A DNA stretch of 64,000 nucleotides from Breviolum minutum Mf 1.05b.01 (taxonomy: Eukaryota; Sar; Dinophyceae; Suessiales; Symbiodiniaceae), in the NCBI GenBank assembly GCA_000507305.1, contig DF241750.1, positions 1 through 64,000 on the forward strand. Direction: 5' to 3'. The notes beneath the pieces were generated by a model. The model made no database searches and was not told the DNA's origin. It saw only the letters and a program-made list of their open reading frames with translations. Of the stretch, positions 34,252 to 45,642 are shown piece after piece. The translations under genes and the position numbers were made by a program. The stretch's first letter is position 1. Each line of letters begins with the position of its first letter.

Positions 34252-34900
34252 TGCTGTTATGATTCGATGGTGATCATGCGATTTTTGCGGCACAACAAAA
34301 ATCGTCCAACAAGTCATTGGCAATTTTTGGTTCCAATAATTTGTGCTTCCCAAAAACCGATGCCTTTTTTAACACTCTCCCTGAAACTAACATGTTCGTT
34401 CTGAAAATGGATGATTGAAAGATGATTCATTTCCTTTTGGGGTTAACCGCCATCTTTTCAGGTGCGAACTGGCTGTTACTCTTTCTCCCATCATGGTTCA
34501 GTGGAAAAAGTGGAAAACTACCCTGAAATGAAACAGAAACTTTCATATTGGAGATATACAGTATACATCCCATTTTCCTTCCTGAACCCATGATTTTTGG
34601 AGGATCCGGGCATCTACTTTCACCATATATAAGGATCCAGGACCCAGGATGACTTTCAGGTGGGATGACCATCCTCAGATATACCTCAGATACCCATCTT
34701 ACTATCACCATATATTTTTATTTTTGGATTCCTGGGATTCCTATGACTTTTCAGGTGGGATATGACCATATTGACCATCCATCCTCAGACCATAAAAACC
34801 AATAGGTGGATCCCATGGGAATGAGTTTTTTTGTTATTTTCCAGGTCTGGGGCCTGACGTGAATTGCCAGCAAGAGGTGCCGTTGGGTTCGGGATTGGAT
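34032..34900 (+). CDS. Two exon candidates
   Basis: Exon about 34032-34120 follows agatctcaag and reads GGTVATWIFQSLLVSYLG then MSFEVLISW. Exon 34845-34900 lies between ttgttattttccag and GTGAGA and reads LGPDVNCQQEVPLGSGLD. A GAT microsatellite and a family B element separate them. No domain recognised. Confidence 0.45.
34207..34250. repeat. (GAT)n microsatellite
   Basis: About 14 GAT units. Confidence 0.95.
34374..34462. mobile_element. Family B element
   Basis: CTCCCTGAAACTAACATGTT at the left, core GAAAGATGATTCATTTCC, right part CATCTTTTCAGGTGCGAAC; the right end is decayed. Confidence 0.7.
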
Positions 34901-35042
34901 GTGAGAAAACGTGGGGGGGTGAATTTTTTTTCCCCCAGGTGAAGGGCGGCAGGTTGTTTGGACCAGGATGCAACAAAAAGTGATGCTGTCCAAAAATGGC
35001 TGGTGGATTTTCAAATTGAGCGAAGATGTAGCGAAATGTATT

Positions 35043-35170
35043 CGATATGTTATGTTTCCGAAAAATAGGGGTACCCCCAAATCATCCAATTTGAAAAACA
35101 TGGGTTTTCTATTATTTTCACCCATCCATTTTGGGGTTTTCGCCCTAATTTTTGGGTCAACACCCAACTA
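35043..35170. mobile_element. Family C-like element, rearranged
   Basis: Left end TGTTTCCGAAAAATAGGGGT is followed by a reverse-oriented GGGTACCCCCAAATCATCCA, so the interior is inverted or composite. Confidence 0.55.
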
Positions 35171-35472
35171 GTTATGGCAAGGTGGAGTTTTGTGTAACAA
35201 AAATCCTGAGGCTTGCGGGGCTTCCTTTCGGGGTGCCGTGCTTAAACCCTAAGGGATGGTTAATTGACACCCCTTTAGCAACCATTTGGCACCCGAAATG
35301 GAAGGTCCAGGTTGGTACATAATGGGACTTTAACTACCAACCTCAACTGGGTTTTCGTTTACCGGAGTTCGGGTTGCCATCAACAGGTATGTAAACTCAT
35401 ATCGACAATTTTGCTTGGAGGCTTCAGGCATATCAAAATTCCATGGAGATTGGAAGTCTTTTTTTGGTGGAG

Positions 35473-35679
35473 GGAAAAGGGACCGCCCAATCGCCATCCT
35501 AACGCTCAATGGAAAAGCGGACCACGCAGCCAAATTGAGCAGTGAAAGCTACAAAGTGACAGATGACCAGTGATTTTTTTGTTGACAAAACCCTCGGCAA
35601 GTTGAATTTTTTGGTGGAGGATTGGATGGATTGTATATACTGCCCGGAAGTGATTGAGATTGTGATGGCCGCCCCTTAA
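35473..35679 (+). CDS. Coding exon with an apparent one-base frame break
   Basis: The frame from an AG|G-type acceptor reads RPIAILTLNGKADHAAKL then SSESYKVTDDQ and stops at TGA 35571. From 35572 the next frame reads straight on: DFFVDKTLGKLNFLVEDWMD then CPEVIEIVMAAP and TAA. Removing one base at the TGA would make one frame of about 68 codons. A consensus error, a real mutation or a non-standard junction are all possible. No domain recognised. Confidence 0.5.
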
Positions 35680-36348
35680 CTGGGCCTGGTGAGTGGCCAT
35701 TTTTTTTTACCTGTTTGTTGTTTCCTCCTGGGCTGGCCTGCGGTTATGTGCTCATGAGAATCCCTGTTGAAAATCGAATGGGATAAGGGTGCTTTTGGTA
35801 GGCAGTTAAGGGTCCCATTTTCATCCATTTTTTCGCTGCTACTCGACGTTTTCAAACACTGAATTTTTCAAGTCCAAAAAGACATTGACTTGTGACTTGG
35901 TGCAGCATCCACCTTCCAAAGAAAAAAATGGAAATACTAAAACTCTCATCATCTCACAACTTTTGCTCACCAAAACTCACCAAAAAAATATCACCAAAAC
36001 TCCACCCAGCTGCCAAAAAAAAACACCAAAAACTCCATCAAAACGTCAGGATCATTGGACCTATGTTCGCAGCCTCAAGGTGAAATGTCCTAGAAACTTG
36101 GCGGCATTAGCAGGGGTCCAGGTCCTCAAAATAGCCCCATTTTTGAGGGGTCAGGATTAAATTAGGGCTGGTGAAAGTTGGAGTGTTTGGGTTCTTTTTT
36201 TGGGGGGGGTCCAAAAAAGCCAAGCCAAACCAACATTTCGAGGCAACATTTCAACAACCTTTTTTCCAGATACAGGAAAATAAATGAACCCGCACTAGGC
36301 TTTGATCGGTATTTTTTTGGGGTGGTGGGATTTGGGTGACCCGACAAG

Positions 36349-37066
36349 ACCTGGCGGGAAAAATCTTCGACCGATTTGCAGATGCAGCATCTGAATCAGA
36401 TCTGCAGATTGAGATCGATTGAGGAAACACATGTTTTTTCTTAATCTACCTATCGGGGGGAGCGAGTCATGAGCCGCCAGGGATGGTGTATTTTCCGATC
36501 CTAGATTTTCGGAGCGCTGTTTGAAGCCCAGAAAACCTCTACAAATCACAAGGGTTGCACCCAAAAATCCCTCCCACAATTCCAGTCAAACAATCGATCA
36601 AAACCCTGGTTACCTGTTTATAGGGGCAAATACTACCCAGTTATATGGGGATCATAGTAGGTCATTGTAAGGATCCTGTTCTTAACCAACAAGTATAAGG
36701 TGGTGTCACAACTAGGTGGTTTCGGTTTCAAATTATCTACTTTCAGAGATGATCCACATTTGACTTGTGCACGTTCTTCCGGGGGTGTTTTGAAACTTTC
36801 AAATTTCCACCTAAGGTTATGATAACCAAAACTGGGCTAATTCTAGGAACCAGTACTTATTCAAATGAAAAAATCCCTAGAATTAGCTTAAAAGGTTCAC
36901 ATAAACCTAAGGCAAAGGTGGCTTTTGTTTTTTTTCCTCCGAAAAAAGCTTGGCACTGTCTCGAGGCAACCTCTATAACTTCCAGGAGGCTGCTTGGGCG
37001 TTGGGTGTTGGACCAACCCCCCCACCCCTATTAGCAGCTAGTTTGGAAAACTGGACCTACAGATGA
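36349..37066 (+). CDS. Exon candidates
   Basis: 36349-36422 reads LAGKIFDRFADAASESDLQ and stops. 36474-36518 reads PPGMVYFPILDFRSA before GTTTGA. 36949-37066 follows a T-rich tract and reads RGNLYNFQEAAWALGVGPTP, ending ENWTYR then TGA. They need not belong to one gene. Confidence 0.4.
36834..36890. repeat. Short hairpin
   Basis: GGGCTAATTCTAGG pairs with CCTAGAATTAGCTTA across a loop of about 25 nt. Confidence 0.6.
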
Positions 37067-37445
37067 GAGAGAGAAGGAAGAATTTCAAGAAATATATAAT
37101 ATATCTTCCCCCCACCCCCATTCCGGGAAAAAAAACAACAATGAAGAGGGGTAGTAATTAGGTGTCAAAGGATGATGATTGATTTTTTGTGTGTGTTTTG
37201 AAATTCCTTTGGGATTTTTTGCGGGGCGATGGAAAATTCACCATTTGAAGATGTATAGCCTATGGAAAATGGTGATTTTCCATTGCCATGTTAGATTACC
37301 AGAGGGTAGTTCTCAGTTTTCGGGAATCCCAAAAACCTGACCAGCTTTTTTTGGTGGAAACCAAAAAAAAAACGGTGGTGAATCTCTACGCTACTTTGCA
37401 TTGTTGAGACCAGCTGACCTTGGCATTTTTCAGATTTTTTTCCAG

Positions 37446-37568
37446 GGCTCCGAAAAAAGATGGTGCATCTTTCAAGGGTCATCACATGATATGCCCATTT
37501 TTTGGGGGGGAATCCAAGAAATGCAGCAAATTTATAGCATTTTTTTTGAAAGGATTTACCGAAAGTAA
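37446..37568 (+). CDS. Exon candidate
   Basis: Follows gatttttttccag. The 40-codon frame reads SEKRWCIFQGSSHDMPIFWG then YSIFFERIYRK and TAA. The overlapping minus frame (37291-37674) has poorer texture. Confidence 0.4.
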   Translation, partial: GSEKRWCIFQGSSHDMPIFWGGIQEMQQIYSIFFERIYRK

Positions 37569-37904
37569 TAATGCCGCTTGTTTGGGTTGGGTAATATAAT
37601 GACTCCTGTCTTTTTCTGGTGCAAAAAATTGATGGTTTTTTTTGGCAGAGGAGATTGGTGTAAACCACGAACAACTTCCTTTTTTATGATCTCCCTGTAA
37701 ATTTCCTCTAGGTTAAAATGGGGCGTTACCATTTTCTAGTAAAACAAAAAAAACCATTTTCGAGGGGAAAACCGAGGGTATGCACTCTAGAAAGTGATGG
37801 GCCTCCACCCCTTCTGGGTAATTTGCAGTGGTATCTTTTTTCATGTTTCTTGTGTTTTTAGTCAAACCGAAATTCTTCAAGTGGAACCAAAAAAACACGG
37901 CAAA

Positions 37905-38140
37905 TGATCTTTTTGCTGGTCATTGCGGTTTTACGAAGATCTGACCCACACTTCCCCGTCAATCCCCACCCTGGAGGTATGTAGCCTATGCTGGTGGCCA
38001 TGGGATGTACCAGATAGCGATGGAGAAGCCTGCGTTATGGATGTCTTGCGTGTACCCTGGAGATTCGCGAACCAGGAAAAGTTGAAAACCTGGATTTTTT
38101 CGTTGGCCAAATTTCTTGCATTGAAAGTTGGCCGGTTTTA
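37905..38140 (+). CDS. Exon candidate, possibly with a hydrophobic start
   Basis: One frame gives MIFLLVIAVLRRSDPHFP up to GGAG before GTATGT, which would suit an N-terminal membrane anchor. Another frame runs to TAG through DVPDSDGEACVMDVLRVPWR. Which frame is used, and where, is unresolved. Confidence 0.4.
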
Positions 38141-38378
38141 GCGTTGTTGTGAATAAAAAGCTGATAAAATAGTTCTATACAAATGTTTTCTTTATCCAAA
38201 ACACATGTTTTTTTCCGCCGGCCTCTTCTAACGTGAAGCCGATGATTTGGAAAAGGTAAACCAAAATTGTGAAGCCCTTAAGTTGATTGGAATTCCTCCA
38301 GTCGAAAAGGATTGAAAGAATTACTAGCCCAAAAACTATTATTTTGAACACAAAAATGGAGATGGTTCTGGAATTAAT

Positions 38379-38911
38379 CACCCAAAACTAACATAATTTT
38401 CAGATGGAACACCGAAACATGGAGGTGTGATTCAGATGATTTTCCATTTTCAATTGGGTGATTCTTAGGTTGTTTAGTTTAGCCGTTAGAAAAAGGATAC
38501 ACAAATCTGTGTTTTTTCATAGATTTCCACATATTTCCGATTCATTTAAGTTTTTAAGAATAGTTAAACTTTTGACTTTTAAAGCCTTCTTACCGAGAAT
38601 GGACCATGAACTCCCAAAAAAACAGATGCCAATTTTTTGTTTAGCAACCCTCAGTCAAAGGTCAACCTCCCCCGAAACAGGTTGTTTCAGGTCCGGGGGG
38701 GATCACCCCGCCTAAATCAAACCTTGGGGAAATTGCGATTTTCTCCCAAAACTCATGTCATGGAGGGGGTTTACCAAATCCCTGAAACTAAGCAGCAAGA
38801 AAAAAAAACCTGAAAATAGGGCCTAAAAAACAAACCCCAAGATCGATTTCAGATCATCGTCTTCCAACGAAATCAATTTTCAGATTTTTTGCTGTTAGCT
38901 TCAGGGAGGTT
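38379..38911. mobile_element. Two family B elements in one spacer
   Basis: 38379-38470 (ACCCAAAACTAACATAA to GGTGATTCTTAGGTTG) and 38783-38911 (CCCTGAAACTAAGCAGC to GCTGTTAGCTTCAGGGAGG, with a doubled core CAGATCATCGTCTTCCAACG). Confidence 0.65.
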
Positions 38912-39062
38912 GTTCAAAACTTTATTTCTGAATCAACTACTAAAGCCCATAAGTTGACAAAACAAACACTCTTGATTTGAGTTTTATGGATTTCGGAGGT
39001 TTTATAGCTAAGGATATCTTCCTGGGCTTTTTAGGCACGTATATGTGATGTTGTTCAGATAG

Positions 39063-39230
39063 GTTTTCCATGCCCAGCAGACGAGTCAGAAAACCTCACC
39101 TCTTGAAGCTATTTTTCCTAAGGCGGTAGGTGTGGCTGTGATGTTTTGTTGCACTTCCATGTCTCTCTTCATTGTGCTTTGCTACTTGGCATGGTTTAAA
39201 AAAATTGGGAAGGGAAAGTTTGGTGGCTAA
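39063..39230 (+). CDS. Exon with a transmembrane helix
   Basis: Follows tgttcagatag. The 55-codon frame reads TSPLEAIFPK, then the 19-residue hydrophobic AVGVAVMFCCTSMSLFIVL, then CYLAWFKKIGKGK: a membrane span followed by a basic patch (positive-inside). TAA at 39228; a donor GTGGCT just before it is possible. Protein family unknown. Confidence 0.5.
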   Translation, partial: VFHAQQTSQKTSPLEAIFPKAVGVAVMFCCTSMSLFIVLCYLAWFKKIGKGKFGG

Positions 39231-39599
39231 ATGTGTGTTTGATTTTGTGGGTGGGGGGATGGTTAAAAACACCAACCGCTATATAATATGATGTTTTTTG
39301 TTTATATGCAAAAAAAAATCATGACAAGAAAACGCACTATGGGGAGGATTATCATTTCAGTGGCTGAGAAAGAAATATGGTCGTTTTTTTTGCTAGCCTC
39401 CACTTTTGTCTTAAGTGAGTGCAGTGGAAAATGATGACCATTGAGCTCGATTTACATCCATTGGTCCAACCAATTTTACTTTCAAATGCCTAGACGGAAT
39501 TTGCCACATCATATTCTTTTGTTTCTGTAAGGAAATTGGTACCAACCATAGCAAGTAATTATATATAATATATATTGCCTTCGAAACCATCATTATCAG

Positions 39600-40128
39600 G
39601 TTATAGTTATATTGAATCCCATTTTTCCCAAATTCAATCGCAAAATTCACACGGAAATGGAAATGGAATGAACCATGTTTCCCCATCATTTGTTTCATCT
39701 TCCTTACATCTAATTGAACTCTTGGATTCCCAAAGCGACAAAATTCAGCCCATAGGTCAATTCGAGTTCTCGAAACAGCAGGTTGAGTTGGGTGTTTTTT
39801 TGTTAAAACCCATGGCGGAGGGTGGGAAAGTGTGTGGGATGTCCTGGGCCCTGGTTCCAAGGGGTTACCAGGGGTTGGCACTTTCTGGGTGTATAAGATC
39901 TTTAAGTTTTTCGACAAAAGCGTGCCCCGAGGGTCTTGCCCCAACAGAAATGGAGAAGAAAAAAAGACCTCCAGTTTTGGATCGGTGTTGTTATTCATTG
40001 ATGTCATGATTGATCTTATTTTTTGTGCAGGGATCCAACTCCAAATCGCAGAATCAGCAGAATCCCTTGATTATCCCTCGAGATATTCAATTTAATCCTA
40101 GCCTTAGTAACCCTGAAAGAGTTGCATG
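39600..40128 (+). CDS. Three phase-0 exons, Ser/Asn/Gln-rich protein
   Basis: Exon 39600-39781 (cattatcag acceptor; ends CAGCAG before GTTGAG) reads SQIQSQNSHGNGNGMNHVSP and on. Exon 39862-39984 reads GVGTFWVYKIFKFFDKSVPR, ending TSSFGS before GTGTTG. Exon 40031-40128 follows ttattttttgtgcag and reads SNSKSQNQQNPLIIPRD, ending before GTGAAA. All internal junctions are phase 0; introns are 80 and 46 nt. The antisense 198-codon frame here is the longest uninterrupted frame of the window but is a shadow. No domain recognised. Confidence 0.55.
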
Positions 40129-40179
40129 GTGAAACTGGTTGCCGTTTGAACTTGGCGTGGTGTTGATATTGCGCACCCT

Positions 40180-40429
40180 GCAAAACTAACGAATGCCCCC
40201 CCCAAAAAAAAACACAAGGGACGAGTTCAAAACGCAAAACGAAAGGATGGTCTTCCAACCACTATTTTTTCAGCTGACATTCGTTAGTTTTCTGGGATCA
40301 TCAGATTTTTACACAAATTCGAAGTTTAACAGCTCGCCCTCAACATTGATGGTTGGAAGGCAATCCTTTCAATTTTGGGTTTCTACAGCCATTTGCAGGG
40401 GCTAGCTGTTAAACTTCTAAGGAGGGTAA
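40180..40429. mobile_element. Two adjacent family B elements
   Basis: 40180-40297: CACCCTGCAAAACTAACGAA to ACATTCGTTAGTTTTCTGGG. 40318-40429: GAAGTTTAACAGCTCGCCCT to GCTAGCTGTTAAACTTCTAA. Cores GGATGGTCTTCCAAC and its reverse complement type. Confidence 0.75.
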
Positions 40430-40765
40430 CCTCAAAATTCTCCATGTTTTTCAAGCAATGGTTGCCATGAGATTTGTTTCAGGGAGGGGACATAGTTAGT
40501 TTTCAGGGGGGTGTCAGATTTTTACATATCATGATCATATCATGGATGAATCAGGAAAGCCAAGTTCACCTACCAGTGTTTTTTTTTCTAGGCTTCATTA
40601 AAATTTTCCCAACTTGGAAAAATAAAACAATGCGCATCATGTATGGTTATTTTTCCGACATTTTGCCTATTTAAATCGTATTTCATGACCCTTGTTTTGT
40701 TTGAAAGCTTCATTTTCATCTCCTTTCTCGATGATCTCCACCTACTATCACCCCTGACTGGCCAG

Positions 40766-40894
40766 GGTTGTTGGAGACTCATTGGTCGTCGTGTGCGTAT
40801 CCAGGACATTTCAGCGGAAGGCTGCTCAAGAAACGATCCAAAAAAACGGCAAAAAAACGGGGACACCGTTTCGGACTCCGTGCAACAACTATAG
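40766..40894 (+). CDS. Exon candidate, basic protein
   Basis: Follows ctgactggccag. The frame reads RLIGRRVRIQDISAEGCSRN then KKRQKNGDTVSDSVQQL and TAG. A family D element begins just downstream at 40909. Confidence 0.5.
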   Translation, partial: GCWRLIGRRVRIQDISAEGCSRNDPKKRQKNGDTVSDSVQQL

Positions 40895-40908
40895 TCACTA
40901 CACGGCCT

Positions 40909-41010
40909 GGTAAACTAACAGCACAGCTGGCATACTGCAGTCCTACATTTTGCAATAGGACAGGTCCATCGACTCAATCCAAGTCCATTTTCCAGCTAGT
41001 AAACTTGGCT
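40909..41010. mobile_element. Family D element, inverted orientation
   Basis: CTGGTAAACTAACAGCACAG at the left, reverse core CATCGACTCAATCC, right end TTTCCAGCTAGTAAACTTGG. Confidence 0.75.
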
Positions 41011-41663
41011 CTTTTGTGCTGTTGAGTGGATAGCTCAACCCCAACCGGGTCCCAAAAAATAGGGGAATGATGAGGTCATGAAGCACGGCGTATCCTTGAG
41101 GTCACCTAATTGTAGATTTCCGGGTTGAAATTGAACCGCTGTTTTATCTCAGAGATGCTGAGAGCAAGGATGTGTTGCTTTTCCATGGATGTTGGGTGGT
41201 TTCAACACCAAACAACAGGATGGAACTTGTAACTTGTTGGGTGGTTTTTCGCTGTTTTTGTTGATGTTTCCCCATGAAACATCAGAAAAAGGAAGCCCGC
41301 ATTCTTCCCCTATTTTTTACACCATGATTCAACCCGTGTTTCCCCAATGAAACGGGAGAAATGCGCCACTTTGAAGGGTGTTTTTTTCAACTGGGCAACC
41401 GGTTGAAACACGGCGCAGAGTAAATGGGGAAAACAACACGAATCAAGTGTGAATAAGAAGGTATACCAAGGTCTCTGAAGAAGGGACTGCCCAAAAAAGT
41501 CGATCAATGAAAAAAGGGCCCCTGGTTGTTCCTTGGTTGTTTAGGGTATATAGGGGATGAAATTTCCTACCCGATTATGCGGGGATTATGATAAACCAAA
41601 GATCAATTGTGCAAGGAAATGAACAGTTCGCATCTCACGGGTTATGGCTTTAAATTATTTCAG

Positions 41664-41936
41664 GAAGATTCCACCCTTCAATTTTGCTTCCCTGAAGCAT
41701 TGAAGGGTGCCCTTTTTTTCGAACTTTTTTTCGTGCAAAAAACTACATTGCGAATTTTGTGTCAAAATATGTTTTTGTTTGTAATTCACACCTTCGAATT
41801 TTTCAAGGTCCGTTGATCTCATTCCGACTTCAACATGCCTCCCCCCCCAAAAGATCCCCAAACCCAAGCAGCTTAACCCGAGCCGTTTGAAAGTTGAGCC
41901 ACCAACCCCAAAGACCTCCGGTCGCCGCGTCGACAG
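41664..41936 (+). CDS. Two exons, proline-rich segment
   Basis: Exon 41664-41706 follows taaattatttcag and reads EDSTLQFCFPEALK, before GTGCCC. Exon 41808-41936 follows cgaatttttcaag in AG|G context and ends GACAG before GTGAGG; it reads SVDLIPTSTCLPPQ then KPKQLNPSRLKVEPPTPK. The proline/lysine-rich text suggests a flexible linker. The two do not share a phase directly. Confidence 0.5.
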
Positions 41937-42137
41937 GTGAGGGTACCAAATTGGTAATGACCAGTTTGGGACACCACCATTTGCACAAAGGCGCCACGAA
42001 GTCGGTTGGTGGGTTGGTGTTGTTGTTGGTGACCTACATGAAAAAACAGATGGTAGGGTGTGGAGCTCGGGTTTGTGATGTGGATGAACATGGAATGAAA
42101 TTGATGGTTTTTGGTTGGACCCCAAAAAAATTGCTAG

Positions 42138-42233
42138 CTGGTGGCAACTCAAATATTTTGTATTTTCACCCCTACCTGGGGAAGATTTCCGATTTGACTA
42201 ATATTTTTCAATTGGGTTGAAACCACCAACCAG
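42138..42233. mobile_element. Family A element
   Basis: CTGGTGGCAACTCAAATATT to GGTTGAAACCACCAACCAG. Confidence 0.85.
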
Positions 42234-42366
42234 ATGTGGTGAATCTTCTGGATTTCGAGAGCTAAAAGTCCTACTGACATTTCTTCTGGATGACTTTGCA
42301 TCAGAAAGCTTCTTTTTTTACGAGGTGTGGATTGTTGACTGGGTGGTTCCTACTTTTCAACACAGC

Positions 42367-42480
42367 ACTTACACTCCGGTAAACTAACATAGCTGGATGG
42401 AAAATGGACCAATTGGGTCGATGTATTTCCTATTGAAAATGGGGATATTCCAGCCAGCTATGTCAGTTTACGACAGGGTA
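42367..42480. mobile_element. Family D element
   Basis: ACACTCCGGTAAACTAACAT to TCAGTTTACGACAGGGTAAC with core GGGTCGATGTATTTCCTATT. Confidence 0.85.
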
Positions 42481-42516
42481 ACACCAACCTTCGAACCTTC
42501 CTTGCACGATTACTAG

Positions 42517-42880
42517 TCACCAATTTGTCCTTTGGAGGCAGCACCTTTCCGGTGACCTTCTACCAAACCAACCACTTTTTGCTGGATACATGCACACACA
42601 GGTGCGAAAGAACCAAAAAAAACATTCAAAAACAGCAGTTTTGGCGGGAAAAAAGTGGTGATGATGATTTTGAAGATCTGTTGTACCCATTAAAATCTAT
42701 TTTGCGTTGGTGTTTTTGCGTTCTATTGTGATATGTTTTGGGAGCTTTCCTAAGACAATTTGCAGCAAATTGGAGTTCTGGAATCAGTTCATTGGGTGTT
42801 GTGGTTGGTTGGGAAAGGGGGGGGTTTTCAACCGAAAAGTTTTTGGAGCCAAAAAAGATATTCACAAACAACAAAAAAAC
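42517..42880 (+). CDS. Two exon candidates
   Basis: Exon 42517-42601 follows attactag and ends ACACAG before GTGCGA; it reads NLSFGGSTFPVTFYQTNHF then LLDTCTHR. Exon about 42745-42880 reads RQFAANWSSGISSLGVVVGW and ends before GTGAAG. No domain recognised. Confidence 0.5.
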
Positions 42881-42986
42881 GTGAAGGAAAAGTTCCAGGT
42901 AAAAGGGAGATTGGCTTCGGAAGGTGATGTTTTTGGTTGATTTGTGAAAGGAATCTTCTACCGAAATCCTACCAAAATGCCGGAAG

Positions 42987-43812
42987 CCCATGCCCTACCC
43001 TCTACCCCACCCTCTGCGACGTTCCGGCATGGCCTCAGGGCCACGGTCTTGGATCGATTTCGTGTGGAGATTACGACTTCCAAGAAGGAGTTCTTTCAAG
43101 CCGATGCTTCGGGTGGACACCTGGTCCTTTCCATCAGAGGCGGAAAATCCGAACCGATTCCGGGAGGGGTTGATTTTTCGGGGGGATGGCATGGGATGTG
43201 ACGCAAAATGTGTAAATCGCCCAAGGTGGGCTGAAGTTTGATTGTCTCAGAGTTGAATTTTTTGGGGGATGGCCAACTGAATTTGTGATGGGAGCTGGTT
43301 TGAGTAAAAGGGAACAAAACTTGGGGAGGCCCATGGTAAGTGGCTCCAAATGTTCATTTGATTTTTTGACCCTCCAAAATCTTCACCTTTTCCTCACCCA
43401 AACAGGGTAAAGGACTGAAATTCCCCCCCAAATTTCATCAACATCTCTCCCTCAAGACCTCCGGACCTCCGGATTTCCCCCTCCCCCCAAAACAGAACTC
43501 ACAATTTTTTGCTGAGAAAAAAACCACTGAAATTTGGCCAAAGAGAGGTTATAGTTAGGTTTTAGGGTTTGTTTATTTCATTTTCCATGTGTTTTTGGGT
43601 GGGGGTCCAAAATTCTAACCCATACCATCCATGTATAATATAAGTTTACCTACATTTGCTTGAATTTTTTATAGTAAATGCATGTACTGTAAAAAAAATA
43701 CCCTTCGTCCCATGACGCTGCGTCATGGGTGGCCCTCCGGTGAACCCCTGCCACCAAGCGGAGGCACCTTTTGGTACACGAAGGTCTATCAGGCACCCGG
43801 GGGGTTGTGAAG
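42987..43812 (+). CDS. Exon chain, unknown protein
   Basis: 42987-43168 reads GLRATVLDRFRVEITTSKKE then GGHLVLSIRGGKSEPIPGG. 43226-43335 reads CLRVEFFGGWPTEFVMG and ends CCCATG before GTAAGT, a textbook donor. 43406-43547 follows ttttcctcacccaaacag and reads GLKFPPKFHQHLSLKTSG, ending AGAG before GTTATA. The 70-nt intron 43336-43405 keeps phase 0. 43759-43812 (RRHLLVHEGLSGTRGVVK before GTAAGA) is a further candidate. Beta-rich text; no domain named. Confidence 0.55.
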
Positions 43813-44319
43813 GTAAGACCCAGCAAAAGGGCCCAGGGGGGTGGGCAAAAACCGCGGGATTCGGTGGGTTTCACCTATGTATTTTTTTGGTGGGGAGTGG
43901 GTTGTTGGATTTAGGGGAAAGAAGCTTGGGGAGTTGAAATCATTTTTCGGTGCGATGAGTGAAGTTTAGGGAAAATTCTGTGCCATGTAAATGACAAATA
44001 CAGCGCAAGGAAATGAAAACCTAATGGTGTTGTTGAGCAACATCACCAGTCACATGTCAAAATCGTTAGAACGATGGCATCGGGGAAACGAACATTTGAT
44101 TTTTTTCTGAGAAAATCTACCATTTTGACAGAATTTACGAGGAAAAGGTTGTGAGTTTCCAGCTCATGTTGGTTGTTTTTTTTGCCAGCCTTTTATGGCA
44201 AGTTGCAATCCAAATCGCTGGTATCAAGGAATTTCCTCATTTTTTTCCATGTGAGATCCAAGATGTTCTAAATTCCAGCAAAACGTGTCAGTTTTGTCAA
44301 TTACTGTATATACTATAGA

Positions 44320-44607
44320 ATGGCGAAAATCCTGGCTCAACTCGGTGTATTTCTGTGTAGTTGTACGGCCCAACGAACCCCAAGAAATGTTGAAGGAGAT
44401 ATTCATAAGTATCCCTTAATCAACCCAAGAAGGTTTCATTTTAGACGTTTTGTTTGTGGAAGGTGCAAGGATTTTCTGGTTGAGGTCTACCGCTGGTTAA
44501 GACCAGATTCCCATAATGAGTCACCAAAAGAAAACATCTCTATCACGAAAAGGGTAGAGACGAATTCAATCCACCCAAATCAAAGCAACGTTTTTGCGCT
44601 GTGCTAA
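44320..44607 (+). CDS. Open frame of 95 codons, weak
   Basis: Reads VFLCSCTAQRTPRNVEGD and on, ending NQSNVFALC then TAA. Borders unclear; it might be intron read-through upstream of the membrane exon at 44640. Confidence 0.25.
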   Translation: MAKILAQLGVFLCSCTAQRTPRNVEGDIHKYPLINPRRFHFRRFVCGRCKDFLVEVYRWLRPDSHNESPKENISITKRVETNSIHPNQSNVFALC

Positions 44608-44639
44608 GCCACCGTTGTTTGGCATTTTTTGTTTGCCAG

Positions 44640-45070
44640 GTGGTTCCTGTGCTCATCCTCATCATCCTGCTTTTGGGTATTGGATTTGGTGCAGTCTCTT
44701 TTGGCAATCCACCTCTTTATGTTCCTCGGGTCCCGTGAACCAGACAGGCTGAAAAACTCCATTTATAGCGATCCTCGGGGCTGACCAAGTACTTCCTTTA
44801 CAACGTCTTCCCAGATACTATTGACTTGCCAGGAAAATCCTGTTGTTTCATTGTTGTTTCCAGCTGAAAAATTCGTTCTTCCCAAGTGAAAAAGGGTGTT
44901 CTGAGAGGCGATATCTAATTGGAAAAATGTTCTTCCAAAAAATAGGCGATAGAAATTATGTCTTTTCCAAAAGCCCGCCGGCCCGTCGATGCAACTTCCA
45001 GGGGGGTTTCAGACTTAGATCCGTTGAATCAAGTGGATATGACTTAGGTGGTGAAAAAATCCCCTGTAAG
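44640..45070 (+). CDS. Membrane-protein exons
   Basis: Exon 44640-44729 follows catttttttgtttgccag type tract and reads VVPVLILIILLLGIGFG then AVSFGNPPLYVPR before GTCCCG: one clear membrane span. Exon 44864-45070 follows tgttgtttccag and ends TGTAAG before GTAAGT; its 69 codons include NSFFPSEKGCSERRYLIGKM and RLRSVESSGYDLGGEKIPCK, with four cysteines. Both are phase 0 at both ends and can chain. A membrane protein with a cysteine-bearing loop is the likely reading; family unknown. Confidence 0.6.
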
Positions 45071-45248
45071 GTAAGTGGTCAATGGTGGCATGGTTGGTAA
45101 AGGTTCCCTAAGTTGGGTTGTGGGACACCTTCCAAGTGACCGTTTCATGGCGTTTCATTCATGGGAATGATCCTAAGCACAAAAATGGAAAAGTGGGGAT
45201 GATCCTCCAAGCAGTTTCGGAAAAATTGGCTAAGTATCTTTTTTTTTC

Positions 45249-45530
45249 TTGAGGCCAAGGCCACTGACTAAGTATCCAAAAAACACTAAATCGACGATTG
45301 CATCCTGGGAACGGGGAAGGCAGCATCACAAGATAGCTTCCAATGCCTGGCCCTCATGTTACCATCCCAAGCCTGAAAACTGGGCGTACAGAAGAGATCC
45401 TCCAGTTTTTACCGCAGGGTTACGTGTTCCGGGGAACGAGAAAAACAACATATTCCACCAAAAAAACCGGTTTCCGCCGGAAACTCATAGACTCAACAAA
45501 AAACTTTAAGGGGGTATCCGGGATTTAATG
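45249..45530 (+). CDS. Coding-like island, frame uncertain
   Basis: Two plus frames both look plausible (KTGRTEEILQFLPQGYVFRG and HPKPENWAYRRDPPVFTAGL). Borders not fixed. Confidence 0.3.
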
Positions 45531-45642
45531 ATCGTTCCCAGGAGGGTATATAGTACATGTTTTCCACCCACAAAAAAAGTGCGTGAAAAAAATACACCAC
45601 AGCTCACCACGGCGTTTCGTGGTCTCCATGTCTCCTCCACAG

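Noticed and set aside
39411-40007. 198-codon minus-strand frame, the longest without N in the window
   Set aside because: It is antisense to three plus-strand exons that agree in phase and splice signals.
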